This document shows positions 1 through 12,007 of a stretch of DNA of 64,000 bases, one piece after another. This stretch comes from Rhodocollybia butyracea (Eukaryota > Basidiomycota > Agaricomycetes > Agaricales > Omphalotaceae): NCBI GenBank assembly GCA_015501585.1, contig JADNRY010000008.1:1-64000 (forward strand), given 5' to 3'. The notes beneath the pieces are model-generated. The model was not told the DNA's origin and ran no database searches. It saw only the letters and a program-made list of their open reading frames with translations. The stretch's first letter is position 1. Each line of letters opens with the position of its first letter. The translations under genes and the position numbers were made by a program.

Positions 1-540
1 TGTGGTTCTGTCGTGAAAAACCTCAACTTATTCTTGCAGTGTGTTGCTACTCATAATCTTCTCGTTTTGGTTCTTCATGGGAGCAATTTTAGTAGTCAGC
101 ACTTTTATAGTTTCAGCACTCCCATCAGAAAACTAATCCAATATCTCGTTTTCATCTTAGCAAATCTTGCTGGGCCTTTCATTATTTTAGGTTTTGACAC
201 CATTGTGTTTGGGTTGACTTTGTTCGGGACTTTACGCCAAGTTCTGTTGATGCATACGTTTGAGCAACAAAGCATTGTCGAAGTGCTATTATGTGATGGT
301 CAGTTAATTAACTACTACGTTCAATCATGGTTGTTTAACCTCCAAATTGAAATCACTCTTCCGATTAGGATCATACTATTTTATGTAGGATTGTATCCTT
401 CACAATCCGTTTATTTGATTTCCCTCAACAGGTTCAGCGTTATATCCTGTGGAATTGCTGTGGGAATCAATGTTTCCTCAATACGGTCCCAGCAGCAGGT
501 ATTTGTACACTTACCAAGAAGGTAGTTTCATCTCAAACTT
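1..540 (+). CDS. Possible fragment of a multi-pass membrane protein (DUF6533-like), cut by window start
   Basis: An open frame runs from near the window start to 525 and is very hydrophobic. The middle part, with FDTIVFGLTLFGTLR followed by SIVEVLLCDG, resembles the core of the agaricomycete seven-helix DUF6533 membrane proteins, where an FDxxVFxLTLxKT helix precedes a VLLRDG motif. That resemblance is from memory. The reading frame after about residue 95 is less family-like, so the continuous ORF probably reads through one or more introns, for example at the GT after the GATG of the DG codon. The 5' end lies outside the window and the 3' end was not resolved. It could equally be a decayed copy. 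Confidence 0.33.
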
Positions 541-1578
541 GGAGATTTGTAAGTTAGGAACAATGCCCGATATCATAATACCGGCTTTCAGCTTGTAAGT
601 TCTGATCTGCTTTAGATTTTTTAAGCTCTTGAAATTCTGACATATTTATCCCTCCTTTGCTGTATTGAAGACATCCTGTAATACTTGTTGGACATCTGTA
701 TCTCAGCCTAAAATCATTTGACTTGGCAGCAACCTGTACTACTGAGCCTACTAGCTCAATGCACTTTGCCACTAATCGCATCATCGGCGACAACAGTGCC
801 CCTCCGATTACTGAATTTGAAGGGGAACTTTGTCAGTTTGATGCTATGATACCTGGCAATGTAAGTCAAACCCAGCATTCCCCTAAAACTAGTGGCTTGA
901 TCCCAGTGGTAAATGCATCCCCCCATGCCAATTCAGATAAATGCTGAGATAATTCTGCTCTTGATTCTGCTAGTTTAACAGAGAAAGTGAAGGGAGGATT
1001 GAGACAACTGCTATTTGTAATGATGATATACTGTAAGCTTGGGCGTACCATGGCAGTTCCTATAGTGTGCATATGTAGAGGCTAGTGACCTACGCTGCTG
1101 CCATCGATATATTCAAATCCTGGAATGCAGCAGAGTACTAATAATGTGTGTAGGAAGAAGAGTTGAACGGAAGATGGTGCGATGAGACAATTAGTGAGTA
1201 GTGCTGCACTTTCTCATGCCAAATTCCTTGGAAAGCAGTTTCGCAAGCAAAGAGTCTGTCAGTGCGGTATTTTCGTGGTCGACTGGAGGAAAAAAGTCAT
1301 ATAATCGAACGATTTCCCGTTCGATGTCCATCATCCCAAACTATCGAGGTAATCCAGCCTCATCGCAACATCCGATTCCGCTGAAATTCGCCGCGTATAT
1401 GCATACAGCTAGTATCACAGTGCTGCTCAATTCTCGTGGACAAAGGAACTCTTTTACATTGTCGGCGTGGTAAGTAGCTTCAAAGTTAGATACGATTCAG
1501 AACGATAATTGAATACTTCGACTATCTTTACACAGAACACGTTTGTACCTACTGAACAAGTTATGTATGTGATTGTGG
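541..1578. other. No confident gene
   Basis: Short open frames occur on both strands, the best being minus-strand pieces at about 866-1072 and 554-660. They could be exons of an unrecognised minus-strand gene, but I could not join them through consistent splice sites. Nothing resembling an RNA gene or repeat was seen. Confidence 0.3.
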
Positions 1579-3077
1579 TTACTGTTGTACGCTGTCAATT
1601 GCGGTAAGCATCCTTCCACCTTCAGACCCAGCTTGGTTCGACTGCTCACGCCGGATAAAGTCCAACTTATATCTCTGTGACTCTAGATGCCATGAGATAT
1701 ACCCATCTCTGAACTCTCGCCATTGGAGCGCGATCGTCACATCAACTTCCGAAAGTCCCATACCTCTACCATGTGATTTGTCTCTCATTATTTTTTCAAT
1801 GTCCTGCAACCTCACAATCTCGTCGATCCTGTTTGCGGCCTCTCTTACTTCATTGCACAGAAGGTTGAATGTATCCAATACTGTCCATTCCCCGGATGCA
1901 CCTGTTCCACTATTCTCCTTGAGTGCTTGCGTCCGTAGATGAATCATGTTGACGGTTTCACCGGCGAGCTCCTCTTTGTGAAAGGAAAGGAGATCATTCA
2001 TGACTACCTATGCAAAACTGTAAGCAATAAGCACGTTATTACAGCTCCAGCCTGAGTATACTGACAATGTAGAACGACATGTCAGGCAGTGCCATGATGT
2101 ATCTGGACAGTGGCAAGCCTTGTTCTTTAGTGCATTTAAATATCGCAGCTGCGTATGCTTCCGCGATACCTGTTCTGTTACGGATGTAAAGTGGACTGAA
2201 AAAACATGTGAGTATATGCGCACATACAGTCTATTCTATCGGCTTACAAGTGAATACTAGCTCCTGGCGAGGTCTCTCGGGCTGCATGACTTATACCATC
2301 AAGCCGTTGTTTGGCAAGATGCTGGTATCCCATATCGTAGGGACTAGCACGCAGTTCGGTGTCTATGGTTAGGAGACGCTTCTCCAGGAGACACGCATCC
2401 ACGAAATTAATCCAGGGCACAACGGCTAACCCCCGTAGCACCGGGTCTCCTTCATGGAGATGCGAAAGCTCTTTTATGCACTCGTGGTAGAGTTCGAGTA
2501 TGTCGGATGGCTGGGACTCGCCTATGTAGAGATGATGCCCAAAGCTGCCAATTTCTTCGTACATAACATCGTTCTCCACAGAGTCATCGAGGAAAATCCC
2601 TAGGGCAGTAAGCTTCGCCATAATTGCTTTCATTTCAGTGTCAGCGGAAGGATAAGACCTTTCAATGACAGCCGAGGACGTGTCTTCGAGGACATCGAGC
2701 TGGCTTGTTGTCCAGGATGTCGTGGGCCCCAGTGTATTGTGAATCCATTCGTTGTGGGAACGGAGGAAATTCATCGAAGGACATGGAGGAGCGACATAGC
2801 GGTAATCAAGTTCGTGAAGTAGGAGTTGAAGGCGGGAGACGTAGTCTTCTGAGATATCCTTCTCGACTCGAACAGAGAAGAGAACGTTAGACGATCTACT
2901 GTTTCCTGACATCACTTTCATTGTGAGGGACTTGACGATGGAACTGGAGCTTTTTATCTGGTGAGCGCCATCGATAGGGATATAGGGTACCGAAAAAGAT
3001 GCTGTTTCTCTTCCCACCATGACCAACTCATAAGCATTCATTTTCTCTGGCGTGATAAATGGCCTGTTAAGATTCAA
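1579..3077 (-). CDS. Hypothetical protein, two main coding blocks
   Basis: I do not recognise this gene. The first block (3077 down to 2244, 277 residues) begins with a Met a few codons before MNAYELVMVG and has a balanced, coding-like composition. A second block (2001 down to 1579, 140 residues) is rich in charged helical sequence, with RIDEIVRLQDIEKIMRDK as a possible coiled coil, and ends at a stop. Splice-like sites (GTAAGC near 2250, TTTTTTCAG near 2195, GCATAG near 2010) suggest that the blocks belong to one spliced gene. I could not find a single phase-consistent path, so two separate genes remain possible. No signal peptide or membrane segment is seen. Confidence 0.4.
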
Positions 3078-3811
3078 CGAGCCTCGTGGGCGGCAGCGTT
3101 AGCTATATTTTGAGGACACGCCTGACAAAATCGAAGCCAACACTGCAGAAGGTGCTTCAAGAATAACGGAGTTCACTCATACCGATTGATGTGGTGGAGC
3201 ATGCCGCTGCACTCCAAACCAGATACACCGAAATCTGGGCAGGTCACCAACAGGTCACACTCACGTTAACTTGAATTATACCATCTGTGCACTGAAGGTT
3301 TTGCTGATTTGCATCATCTCGTCATTGCATACTACCACCGTCCCGACTCAAAACTAAGAAGAGAACAGTAATAAGATATTAGAAACCGGAATCTACTGCG
3401 AGGAGGACAGAAGACGTTTGAATGAGATGTCCAGATCATATTTCACTATAAAATTCAAGTTTCAATTTTCCAAGTCAACTCCATATTCAAAAATCCAGCC
3501 CAATGTGCTCATCATTTCAAAGGATAATACTTAATCCATTGCCAGAACATTGAACGTCATCATCCGACGCAATTTTAAACTACTTATGCTACCTTCCCTG
3601 TGTGGGTAGAGAATCGAGATCGCTGCTTGGCTCCCATTTGGGACCGATTGTTTCCTCGTGGGACTCCTACTAAGTACTGCAGATCACGGTAATCAGATCA
3701 GGAGCTAAGTCAAGAATTAATTGTTCTATTCACTTTTCTTAATTTATCTACGTCTGCATTTCTTGCCAGCTATAACAGGCTATAATCTTAGCTTCGACCG
3801 GCATAGTTTTC
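3078..3811. other. Gene-free stretch upstream of two diverging ORFs
   Basis: About 730 bp lie between the putative minus-strand gene ending its 5' side at 3077 and the plus-strand ORF at 3812. It presumably contains their promoters. No long open frame, repeat or RNA gene is evident. Confidence 0.4.
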
Positions 3812-4171
3812 TTGCGGAAACCTGTGATGAGGGTCCCCGATCGAGTTATCTTAAGCTTTAATTACAGTATATCAAGAACTCCAGATCCAACCCAGTACCT
3901 CCCCTGGTGGCAAGATAATTTGCGACATCTACATTCTTCAAGTATAGATGTGCATGTGGATAGCTGCACGACTTCGACTGACAACTATTTCCACTCTGCG
4001 CGGATGTTCCCCCAATTCGAAGCTAAAGTTCTTGACAGGAAAACGCTTCGTATACTGGTTTCGAAAGCCAGAATGCGCACGATAGCCCCTGAGTTTGAAA
4101 GATACGACGAACGCCGAAGACCACTCCCACAGATTTACGGTGGTGCATACGTGTGGAGCTACAGGAAGTAA
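3812..4171 (+). CDS. Hypothetical small protein (119 aa)
   Basis: I do not recognise this ORF. It encodes 119 residues with a basic C-terminal half (DRKTLRILVSKARMRTIAPEFERYDERRR) and no signal peptide or membrane helix. The stop is immediately preceded by an AG/GTAAGT-like sequence (aggaagtaagt at about 4165), so this may be a first exon that continues downstream. An antisense frame of 114 codons overlaps it. Coding status rests only on length and composition. Confidence 0.3.
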   Translation: MRKPVMRVPDRVILSFNYSISRTPDPTQYLPWWQDNLRHLHSSSIDVHVDSCTTSTDNYFHSARMFPQFEAKVLDRKTLRILVSKARMRTIAPEFERYDERRRPLPQIYGGAYVWSYRK

Positions 4172-4531
4172 GTTACCTCGCAATAAGTTGCGTGTGGTGC
4201 GCGTGGATTGAATAGGTAGGATTGTGAATAAGGTGCTATACAACGTCACTGACACTGTCGACGTTGGCAGTGTTGAATTCACAGAATCCGTGCTATCTCT
4301 AGTATTTGCTAGATATAAGGTACTACCTTAGTATTGAGTATCGCTGATTCACCATTCACCGAGATATTCACCCTAGTGGTTGACTTGGCTATTATACCGA
4401 ATTCGTCAAACAACGCTCAGATGAAGACTCGAGTCAAAAAAACATTCTGGGAGGGGCATCCAGTTAGTAATCAAGATTCAAGTCTTTGTCCGGTACTAAG
4501 CTTTGTACAAGCTCCACGTACGACCTAGATT

Positions 4532-5518
4532 TCATTTTACTTTGGTGCTCTCACTATTTTCACTATTTCTTGGCCACTGAATGAAAGCGGCCTTATAGCA
4601 ATCTACAAAGGGTTCCAGATGGTGGAGTTGGTATGCAGATCTAACCTCAGAGGTATACTCGGAATGCACAACGACCGTAATATCAATGAATAGAATACCT
4701 TTAAACCCGGTAAGTATCGCGGATTCACAGGTATAGATAAGTAAGCTTACCTCAGAGGTGAGTGACGACTGAAGGCTTAAATAATCATATATCAAAGTAT
4801 ATAGATAAGTATTCCATGTCTCCCATCGAGGTAAAACAAAAATAGCTCAGGAAAGGCAAAAAATATACCAACGCGCCCTCTCATTCTCCGGAAGCAAGAG
4901 GAGTGGGACTTTGGTATCCCCACCATGACACAAGTCAATTCGCTTGTTCTATGCATGACACGTTTGACGAAATAAAACGTGAAGGCGAACGCTAGGATAG
5001 CTATGAGCCACTGATATCCTGGCACTAGTTCTGCCCCTTTATTGAACACTCTCCTAAAAATGCATCCATCCTACGATTTCCTGGCTCAATACAGACTTCA
5101 TTAATTATGACAGGGATCTTCAAAGCCTCCAATCTAAAGGAGAACACTCACAACCAGTGACCATGAAATCAAAAATATACTTCCAGGTCAACTCGTCAAA
5201 CGTAGTATAACTTGCGCGACAAATGGTTAGCGGCTTTTCAAGAAGTGACCCCCTGTGCCCACTATACTTTGGTAGTTCCTGACAAAACTGCTCGAACATC
5301 TGAGAGGTGATCAATTCTTTCGGGGAACAGATCGAGAAAGAACCCAGGTTTTTAAATGAGCGTGTGTGTTGCTCTATTGATATTTCGCTCTCGCAGAACA
5401 CAGCATACATGAGCATTTGAGGGGCGAGTGCCAGTGATGCTTCGATATTGAGATGCACTGACGGTAATTGACCTCCCTGCGGCCACGGGGTTGCTCTTGA
5501 CTCAGTCCGGCAGCACAA
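4532..5518 (-). CDS. Hypothetical protein with one predicted membrane helix
   Basis: Three consecutive minus-strand frames (5518-5120, 5049-4792, 4795-4532) look like exons of one gene, but I could not fix all splice phases. The first has a globular composition (IEASLALAPQMLMYAVFCES and a Cys-containing tail). The second contains one clear transmembrane segment, WLIAILAFAFTFYFV, followed by a basic stretch. I recognise no domain. A degenerate or pseudogenic locus is an alternative reading, because the junction near 5150 gives an in-frame stop with the best-looking splice pair. Confidence 0.28.
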
Positions 5519-5796
5519 TCACACACTGCAAGCTTCGTTCAGATACAAGCCGCGCCCGGCCGCGGAGTTCGAGCAAACACCCGCCGCTGTATCGACAGAA
5601 GTTGACACCACAGGAGCATACTTATTAGAAGCTCGAGCCGACAATGGTGCGTAGGTGTTTCCCGACGTAAAATAGTGATAGTGTTGTCTCTCAGACTGAC
5701 CATTGGATATTACTTACCCCTAGTATTGCATGCATTTATATTACTTTGCCTATATACCACAACACTTTCACGTCATATCTTGAGTGGTCAGTCTAT

Positions 5797-6897
5797 TCAA
5801 AAAGGCCATACACATCCTCCCAAACGACATTTAAGAACAAGGTTCGTGACACCTGGAGTGGTTGCAACAAACCGAAGCACGTCATCGGGGAGAAGACTGT
5901 TAGATTTGCTAAAATCCAGCAGCCCCGAAAGTTTCAAGGTGGTCAGATCGAACTGCGAGTGCTCCTGTAAATCCATCAGCGCCTTGGCTAACGGAGGATG
6001 CACCGGATATTTCTCTTCGTCGTCATTCGCTACCCCGGTTAAAGATAAAGACTTGAGTGCAGGTAGCCGGATGGAACGTAACATATGAACCAATGGACGG
6101 ACATCTGCCTCTAGTTCGAACGATTCGAGATGTTCGAGACAGTAGTTGTCCGCGTAATGCATCGAAAAGTCAAGGATTCGCCAGTACGCCGTCCAAATCT
6201 TCAATCGGACAAGCGATTTACAGTGTGTAAAGACGTGCTTGATAAGCGCAGGATGTACTCCAGGCCGTTGAAATGTTACTTCGGTTAGATTATGCCATGG
6301 GAAAAAGCTATGTAGAGACTCGAGTGGAAAGGAGGGTAGGATAGCAAGGCGGACAGATTTTAAGTGGTTACAGTCTTCGAGAACTGTCCTGCCTGCGTTG
6401 ACCAATAGGTGTGAAGGGTAAGCTCCAGCTAGGGAATCAGGCTGAATCTCAACCACGAGCTCTTCGAGTAGTGGGGTCCGCAAAGGCCCCATTGCGAAGA
6501 AATTCATGAGGGTGAACCACGGTAGAGATATAACACATCTCCGCCACAAATGTGAATGAGCGCAGATAGTTTCCATCACGTCCGTACCCTTTCGTACACG
6601 AAGCACTATATCGACCCTACGGCTTCGCGAGAGCCATTGGGTCAGCATTTCCTTCCCATTCGAATCCCTCGTGCTAGCCGCGTTCAAGGTCAATTCCGTC
6701 CAAAGAGCTGGGGTGCTATGCGCAAGTTCACGCCACAGAAAGCACACCTGGCTCAGTATTTCTGGGATTGCTGGTGTGTGGCTGTCTGAGGCTGATGAAG
6801 AGTCGCAGCTAGACCATTTGAAGATATACGCCAGCATTTCATGCGGGATGCTATTGATCCATAGACGTCTAGTTGTACCGGTTTGAGCCATATCCAT
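5797..6897 (-). CDS. F-box protein with leucine-rich repeat-like C-terminus (366 aa)
   Basis: This single open frame of 366 codons encodes a typical agaricomycete F-box protein. The F-box lies at about residues 12-65 (LWINSIPHEMLAYIFKW, then ILSQVCFLWRELAHSTPALWTEL), which matches the usual IPxEILxxIF ... VCxxWRxLAxxTPxLWxxL pattern. The rest is a series of irregular leucine-rich segments (for example LKSVRLAILPSFPLESLHSF, LTEVTFQRPG, LESFELEADVR, LKSLSLTGV, LTTLKLSGL). Proteins of this type are expected to bind Skp1 through the F-box and recruit substrates to an SCF ubiquitin ligase through the repeats; the substrate is unknown. The start may be Met1 or Met3. A short terminal intron near the stop cannot be excluded. 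Confidence 0.8.
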   Translation of the reverse strand: MDMAQTGTTRRLWINSIPHEMLAYIFKWSSCDSSSASDSHTPAIPEILSQVCFLWRELAHSTPALWTELTLNAASTRDSNGKEMLTQWLSRSRRVDIVLRVRKGTDVMETICAHSHLWRRCVISLPWFTLMNFFAMGPLRTPLLEELVVEIQPDSLAGAYPSHLLVNAGRTVLEDCNHLKSVRLAILPSFPLESLHSFFPWHNLTEVTFQRPGVHPALIKHVFTHCKSLVRLKIWTAYWRILDFSMHYADNYCLEHLESFELEADVRPLVHMLRSIRLPALKSLSLTGVANDDEEKYPVHPPLAKALMDLQEHSQFDLTTLKLSGLLDFSKSNSLLPDDVLRFVATTPGVTNLVLKCRLGGCVWPF

Positions 6898-7409
6898 GGC
6901 TTGGGTTCGGTACTGTTCAACGCAAGGTTATAAAAAAATACTTGCCTTGGAATTAGCGACAACGAGGTAGAGAACAGGAGACTGAACTTTATCATCCAGA
7001 GCAGCGGGGTTTGTGTGGATACCGGGAGTCCATCATGGGAGATGATGATACCACCTTCCAGGCCCAAGCACTGTGAGTGTTCTATAGGGGAAATCTCTCG
7101 GGCCGGAAGTACGCCGAAAGAAAACGTGATCCGACACTCTTGCTCTAACTACGACTCCGAGCTCCAAGACGCGTCCTAGACCAGGGATTTCTCTTTGTGG
7201 CTTCGAGATGTGTGCGGATGTGACATCCAGGCCAAATCACAATAACATTGGGCAGAAAAGTCTCGGGAATGTAACAAACAAGTATGTAACATGTCAGAAA
7301 ACAAGCGCGTCTCTAGAAATAGCCGACCCTGTTGCCACACTGTGACTGGTCACTGCGCATTGCTTTTTACTTCATCTTGTTTCCTTTTGTTTCCCTCATG
7401 AGCTAGAAT
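6898..7409. other. Intergenic region between divergent genes
   Basis: About 500 bp lie between the start of the F-box gene and the plus-strand ORF at 7410. It has a pyrimidine-rich end just before 7410 (tgctttttacttcatcttgt), typical of a fungal transcription start. No further gene is supported. Confidence 0.4.
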
Positions 7410-8060
7410 ATGTCCCAACCTCCTTCACCCACTTTGTCGTCTTCGACTTCTAATACTTCTACTTCTTCTCCTCCTCAGGCCGAGATAATCCAACTTCGCT
7501 CTCGCCATTTTGCCTCGGTTCCACTCTCTTTAAGCCGTTTCCAACGGCGCTGGTTTTTAACCTTTCCTCGCACATTCGGACTACCAGATCCCGACAGCCA
7601 GCGTATCGCCTGCGCTCTCAATACTCCTGATTATTCCGCACCTGACACGCACGCCCGTAATCACTTTTGGTTGAACCCTTCATGCCGGTCTCAACGTTAC
7701 ATTCCTTCCGACACAACCACAGAATATTCTGCTTTGTCTCCCATTCATTTGCTACTCGATTCGGAACCTCCAGTCGCGAGGCTCACCGGTCGAATTCGTT
7801 GTCAGCGGTCAAACGATCCTCATGATGAAGGAAAGCAAATTGCATGCTATGAAGTAGAGGTCATTACACCGGACGACGGACTTTTGCGACAGTGTTACTA
7901 CTGTCTTTCATGGGAAGCTCGTGGTTCATCAAATACGCGCTTTTGTCCCAGCGGCAGTAATGATATATATTGGTGTTCTTCGGTACGTTGTCATCAAGTC
8001 AACTACATTCGACTTTACGCCTTACATGATCTTTTTAGTGTGAAGAAGTTGGGTGGGTGA
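7410..8060 (+). CDS. Hypothetical protein with a Cys-rich C-terminus (216 aa)
   Basis: I do not recognise this gene. The frame starts with a Ser/Thr/Pro-rich segment (residues 1-22), followed by a globular part. The C-terminal third has six cysteines, including QCYYC and WCSSVRC about 30 residues apart, which could form a zinc-binding site. The 5' context is a pyrimidine tract and the start follows CTAGAAT. A GTGAAG...-type intron near the end cannot be ruled out, so the C-terminus may differ. There is no signal peptide. Confidence 0.5.
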   Translation: MSQPPSPTLSSSTSNTSTSSPPQAEIIQLRSRHFASVPLSLSRFQRRWFLTFPRTFGLPDPDSQRIACALNTPDYSAPDTHARNHFWLNPSCRSQRYIPSDTTTEYSALSPIHLLLDSEPPVARLTGRIRCQRSNDPHDEGKQIACYEVEVITPDDGLLRQCYYCLSWEARGSSNTRFCPSGSNDIYWCSSVRCHQVNYIRLYALHDLFSVKKLGG

Positions 8061-8469
8061 ATAGTACCATTCGGAAACTGCGTCTTCAGGATATACTTTC
8101 CTGGTCATCTGTCACTATCGACGAATACCCAAAGGATAACTTATATACCCCACATCGTTTGATGCCAACATCATGAATCCATACCGTAGGATAGACCAAT
8201 TCCAATCATATTACAGAACCTTGTTGCTCCGAAAGTCTGCCATAAGTATCTTCGACTGGTGAATTCGGCGTCATCACTGGGTCGACAACAGGCGACTATC
8301 CATTGTGAGTTTTTCGACACTTGACTATTCTGATTAATTGCCTATCATACATTCCAGTCATGAGCAGTCTGCCTCGACGCACTCATATCGCCCCATGACC
8401 ATTCGGACCGATCCTCATGTTCTCCATAAAAAGACGACGAGATTTTCTCCGATATCTGTTGACCACACA

Positions 8470-11430
8470 ATGTTACGCTTGTATTGGATCGTCACCCTTC
8501 TCTACACTGCAAAAGTTGCTCATTCTCAATCTGGGTTTTCCGATGCTGTCCCAAGTTCGGCGTTTACATCTCAGCTTCGAACAAGCTTAGCTTCCTCTAC
8601 AGCCATCTCTGTCACAGCTGTATCAAGCGGGTTTTCTACCGTAACGCCGTCGAAGAGTATCACTTCAAGCGGGTTTGCTACGGCAACACCATCGAACACC
8701 ATCGCTTCAATCACCGCAACAGCGACTATAACAGCTGCTCCAACGCCGACTGTTACTTCTTCATCAAGCCCAAGCGGAATTCCGATAGGTATACCACGGG
8801 ATTACTCTCCAGCGGGTTTAGCAAAACTTTGGGACCTGGTATGATACCTTCACTTTATTGACGCGTTCTGAATCAAGAAGATATCCTTCTCAGGTCGGAC
8901 CTGTCGAGGTACCTCCAATCACGACTACTGTCATCCCGCAAACTCCGATCGCGCTACCATCCCACCCACCTGCGCTATATCCGTCGTTTTTGGCTGTCGC
9001 CCCAAAAGACATTCTTCCCGACTTGAAGTATCCAGAGGGGTTCCTCTTCGGAGTAGCTTCCGCCGCATATCAAGTCGAAGGGGCCGTGATGGAAGAAGGA
9101 AAAGGGCCAAGCGTGTGGGACTGGCAAGTTTTTCTACCGAGATTTTACCGCCTGATATTCAATTCGTCTCGTGGTCGTGCTCCAGGGCCAGTCGCCAGCC
9201 TGGAGCGGTAACAGATAACACCACCGGTACGTGTTTTCCGATTGAGGCTTTCGGAAAAGAGCTTATGGTCTTTCCGACAGCGGATGTTGTGGACTTGCAT
9301 TACTTTCTCTATAAAGAAGACGTGGCAAGAATTGCTGCACTGGGAGTTAATTCTCATTCCTTCTCGTGAGGCTCTGTGTCTGCTCTACGTCGATATGTAT
9401 GTTTATGTGAACTAGAGTCTCGTGGGCAAGGATTTTCCCGTTTGGTGCGGCCGACTCCCCCGTCAATCAGCAGGGACTCGATCATTATGCGGATGGTAAG
9501 TCCTCTATAGACTCCTTAGATCTCGTCAACGTCAGCAGGAACTGAACCGAATTTCTACTAGTCATTGAAACCCATCTGAAATCCAACATCACCCCTGTTG
9601 TAACCCTTTGTATGTCTCCCGTTACCTATTTTGGCCCTCCATCGAGCTCATTCACGATAATAGTCCATTGGGATACTCCTCTGGCTCTGGCGGCTTACTA
9701 TGGTGGATTTACTTCCCCCCAAATTGTCGACGATTTTGTACAGTAGGCTTTTTTTGGTTCCTCCAGGAACGAGAGCAGAACGCTAAATGTGTCGTCAAGT
9801 TACGCTAAAACCGTCTTCACTGCGTACAACGGATCTGTTCATACTTGGTGAGTACCCTCGTCATTCGCACACTTCTAAGTTTGACTAAACTTAAACTTGG
9901 TGATAGGTATACTTTCAATGAACCTCAGGTCTACTGTGCTCAAGTGGGCAGTTTCCCATTCAGTGAGCACCATGTTGAACCAAATCTTCCAGAGAAAAAT
10001 AACGACTGTACAGATTTGAGCTTCGCACCTGGTATCAACGAACAAAATGCCCAATTCCAGTGTTCCTACAACCTTTGTACGTCGTCCACTCTGAGATAAA
10101 CAACCATACTAATTTATCGACTTTAGTGAAGGCTCATGCTGGCGCGGTTAAAGGTAAGTCGTCGATACGGATAACAGAAGTTCCCTCTTGACGATAATAA
10201 ATAATTATATAGCTTTCAGGGAAATGGGTATCACTGGAGAAATCGCATTCAAGAGTGCTGATTATATGTATGTGACAACCACCACATTATTTCTATCGAT
10301 TCTACTAATACTGTTCTGCTACCAGCGGGATGCCTTGGAGAGCAAATAATACTGAAGACATGGAAGCTGTCGAGCGTAACGCCGCTTTTAATATAGGAGT
10401 ATTTGCGGATCCTGTATATACTACGGGAGACTGGCCACAGATCCTCAAAGATACACTTCCTCCTGATGTTCTACCCCGCCTCACTGAACAGGAATCGAAA
10501 GAGATTCTAGGTGAGTCTTCATCGCGTTTTCTCTGACACATAGTAGAATAATCGTTCATCTAGGCACGGCGGACTTTTTCGCGATAGACGCATACAGAAC
10601 TTATTGGAACGCAGCGCCTCCGGAAGGTATCGACGCATGCGTGAACAACACGTCGGACCCACTTTGGCCTGGCTGCTTCCTCGAACTCATGAACGATTTC
10701 AATACGGGATGGTCTTCAGGCCCAGCTTCTGACCCTCTTACACCTTGGCTTCAAGCCACCCCTCAATTTTTGCGCCCGTCTTTCAAGCGATTACACGAGA
10801 GATGGCCAACATCCAAAATTGTATGTAAATTTCGGTGAAGTTAGAGAGAATATGCTAACGATCCTTGTACCACCTTATTCTCCCCAGTACTTGTCTGAGT
10901 TTGGTTTCACCCAGCCCTTCGAGGGGGTACGCAACCCTCAAGTATTATTCCAGCTCACTGAGGACCCCGAGCGAACGAGTAAGTCTTGGTATTGCTAAAA
11001 AAAAATCCGAACAGATGCCAGATGCTCACATATTCTTCTGAAGATTACTACATGACTTACCTTGGTGAGCTTCTGCTCTCAATTCATGAGGATGGCATAC
11101 CAGTTCAGGGGGCTTTCTGCTGGGGTACGTTCGACAACCATAAAGCCGTTAAGATGCTCACTTATACCTCTTACAGCTATCATGGACAATGCTGAGTGGA
11201 ACAGTGGACTAAGTGCCCGGTGAGATCCTACTCTGAGCGACACTACCTTCCAAACTCATTTGCTGTATACTATTTGCAGATTTGGAATCCAGTACGTCAA
11301 TTACTCCAGCCCGACACTGGAGCGATCCTACAAGCGTTCTGCGTTCGCGTTGGGTGAGTTCACGGATGTTCTTAATCCAACATATCATACTGATTATTCT
11401 GTAGCCGATTTCTTCGAAGCGCATCTTTAA
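8470..11430 (+). CDS. Glycoside hydrolase family 1 beta-glucosidase, extracellular or anchored
   Basis: The gene hydrolyses terminal beta-glucosidic bonds, by family membership. The Met at 8470 starts a signal peptide ([19 protein letters not shown]). About 110 Ser/Thr/Pro-rich residues follow, including two copies of a 14-residue SSGFxTxTPSxxI unit. The GH1 barrel begins in exon 2 ([18 protein letters not shown], then GPSVWDW). About 17 short introns can be traced in phase to the stop at 11430, for example 8839-8893, 9128-9198 and 9227-9280. Visible motifs in order are [10 protein letters not shown] (read here as [10 protein letters not shown]), [19 protein letters not shown] with the acid/base Glu, and YLSEFGF, where the Glu occupies the nucleophile position normally written TENG. 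The C-terminus [14 protein letters not shown] is typical. No frameshift was found. Neighbours do not suggest a cluster. Confidence 0.93.
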
Positions 11431-11901
11431 AATTTGATTGAACGAGCTCGAAAATTTAAAATAAATTGGAATAGTATATCAGCCGTGCAACGGTGCAATT
11501 GGATTGTTTGTCTAAGCAACTTTGAGATGTACAGTGTACTATTGGTGACTATTGGTGTTGGTGTGCGCCTACATATTACAGTTGAACCCTTATTCTCTAT
11601 CAATCGCTTCACCATTTGCCTACAGCCGCTATGACTCTTGCAACCTCAGAAGCAACTGAGGCTAAAAGTTGGAATAGGTGTCTGTGAGACAATTTTTATG
11701 CGCGTATCTACTAATACTATCAATTCCGTGTCCTTTCCACATGACAATACCGTCGTCAGTCTGTTTAGAAGACATTTTCTCTACCCGTTCCCGTTACTTG
11801 CACTCCGAGTCGCGACAAAAGGCTGAGATTTGCAGTAGATGCTACATCAACTACTGGACGACACAAGAAAACGATCTGTTCCGCCATCCACTACGGATAT
11901 C

Positions 11902-11935
11902 AGCACTCAGTACTCAACGTTGAGTACTGAGTGCT
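11902..11935. repeat. Perfect 34-bp palindrome
   Basis: The left arm is agcactcagtactcaac and the right arm is its exact reverse complement, centred between 11918 and 11919 with no spacer. The matching position in the second gene copy (about 13569) has only agcactcaacatc, so the palindrome is an insertion or expansion specific to the first copy. It lies in the C-terminal or 3' flanking part of the F-box-like gene. Confidence 0.9.
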
Positions 11936-12007
11936 CAACGTCGGCCTTTGTTTGTGTCTGGATGTCTTCTTTTTCAATAACCCATCCATTATCAGCCCAA
12001 TCCCGTT

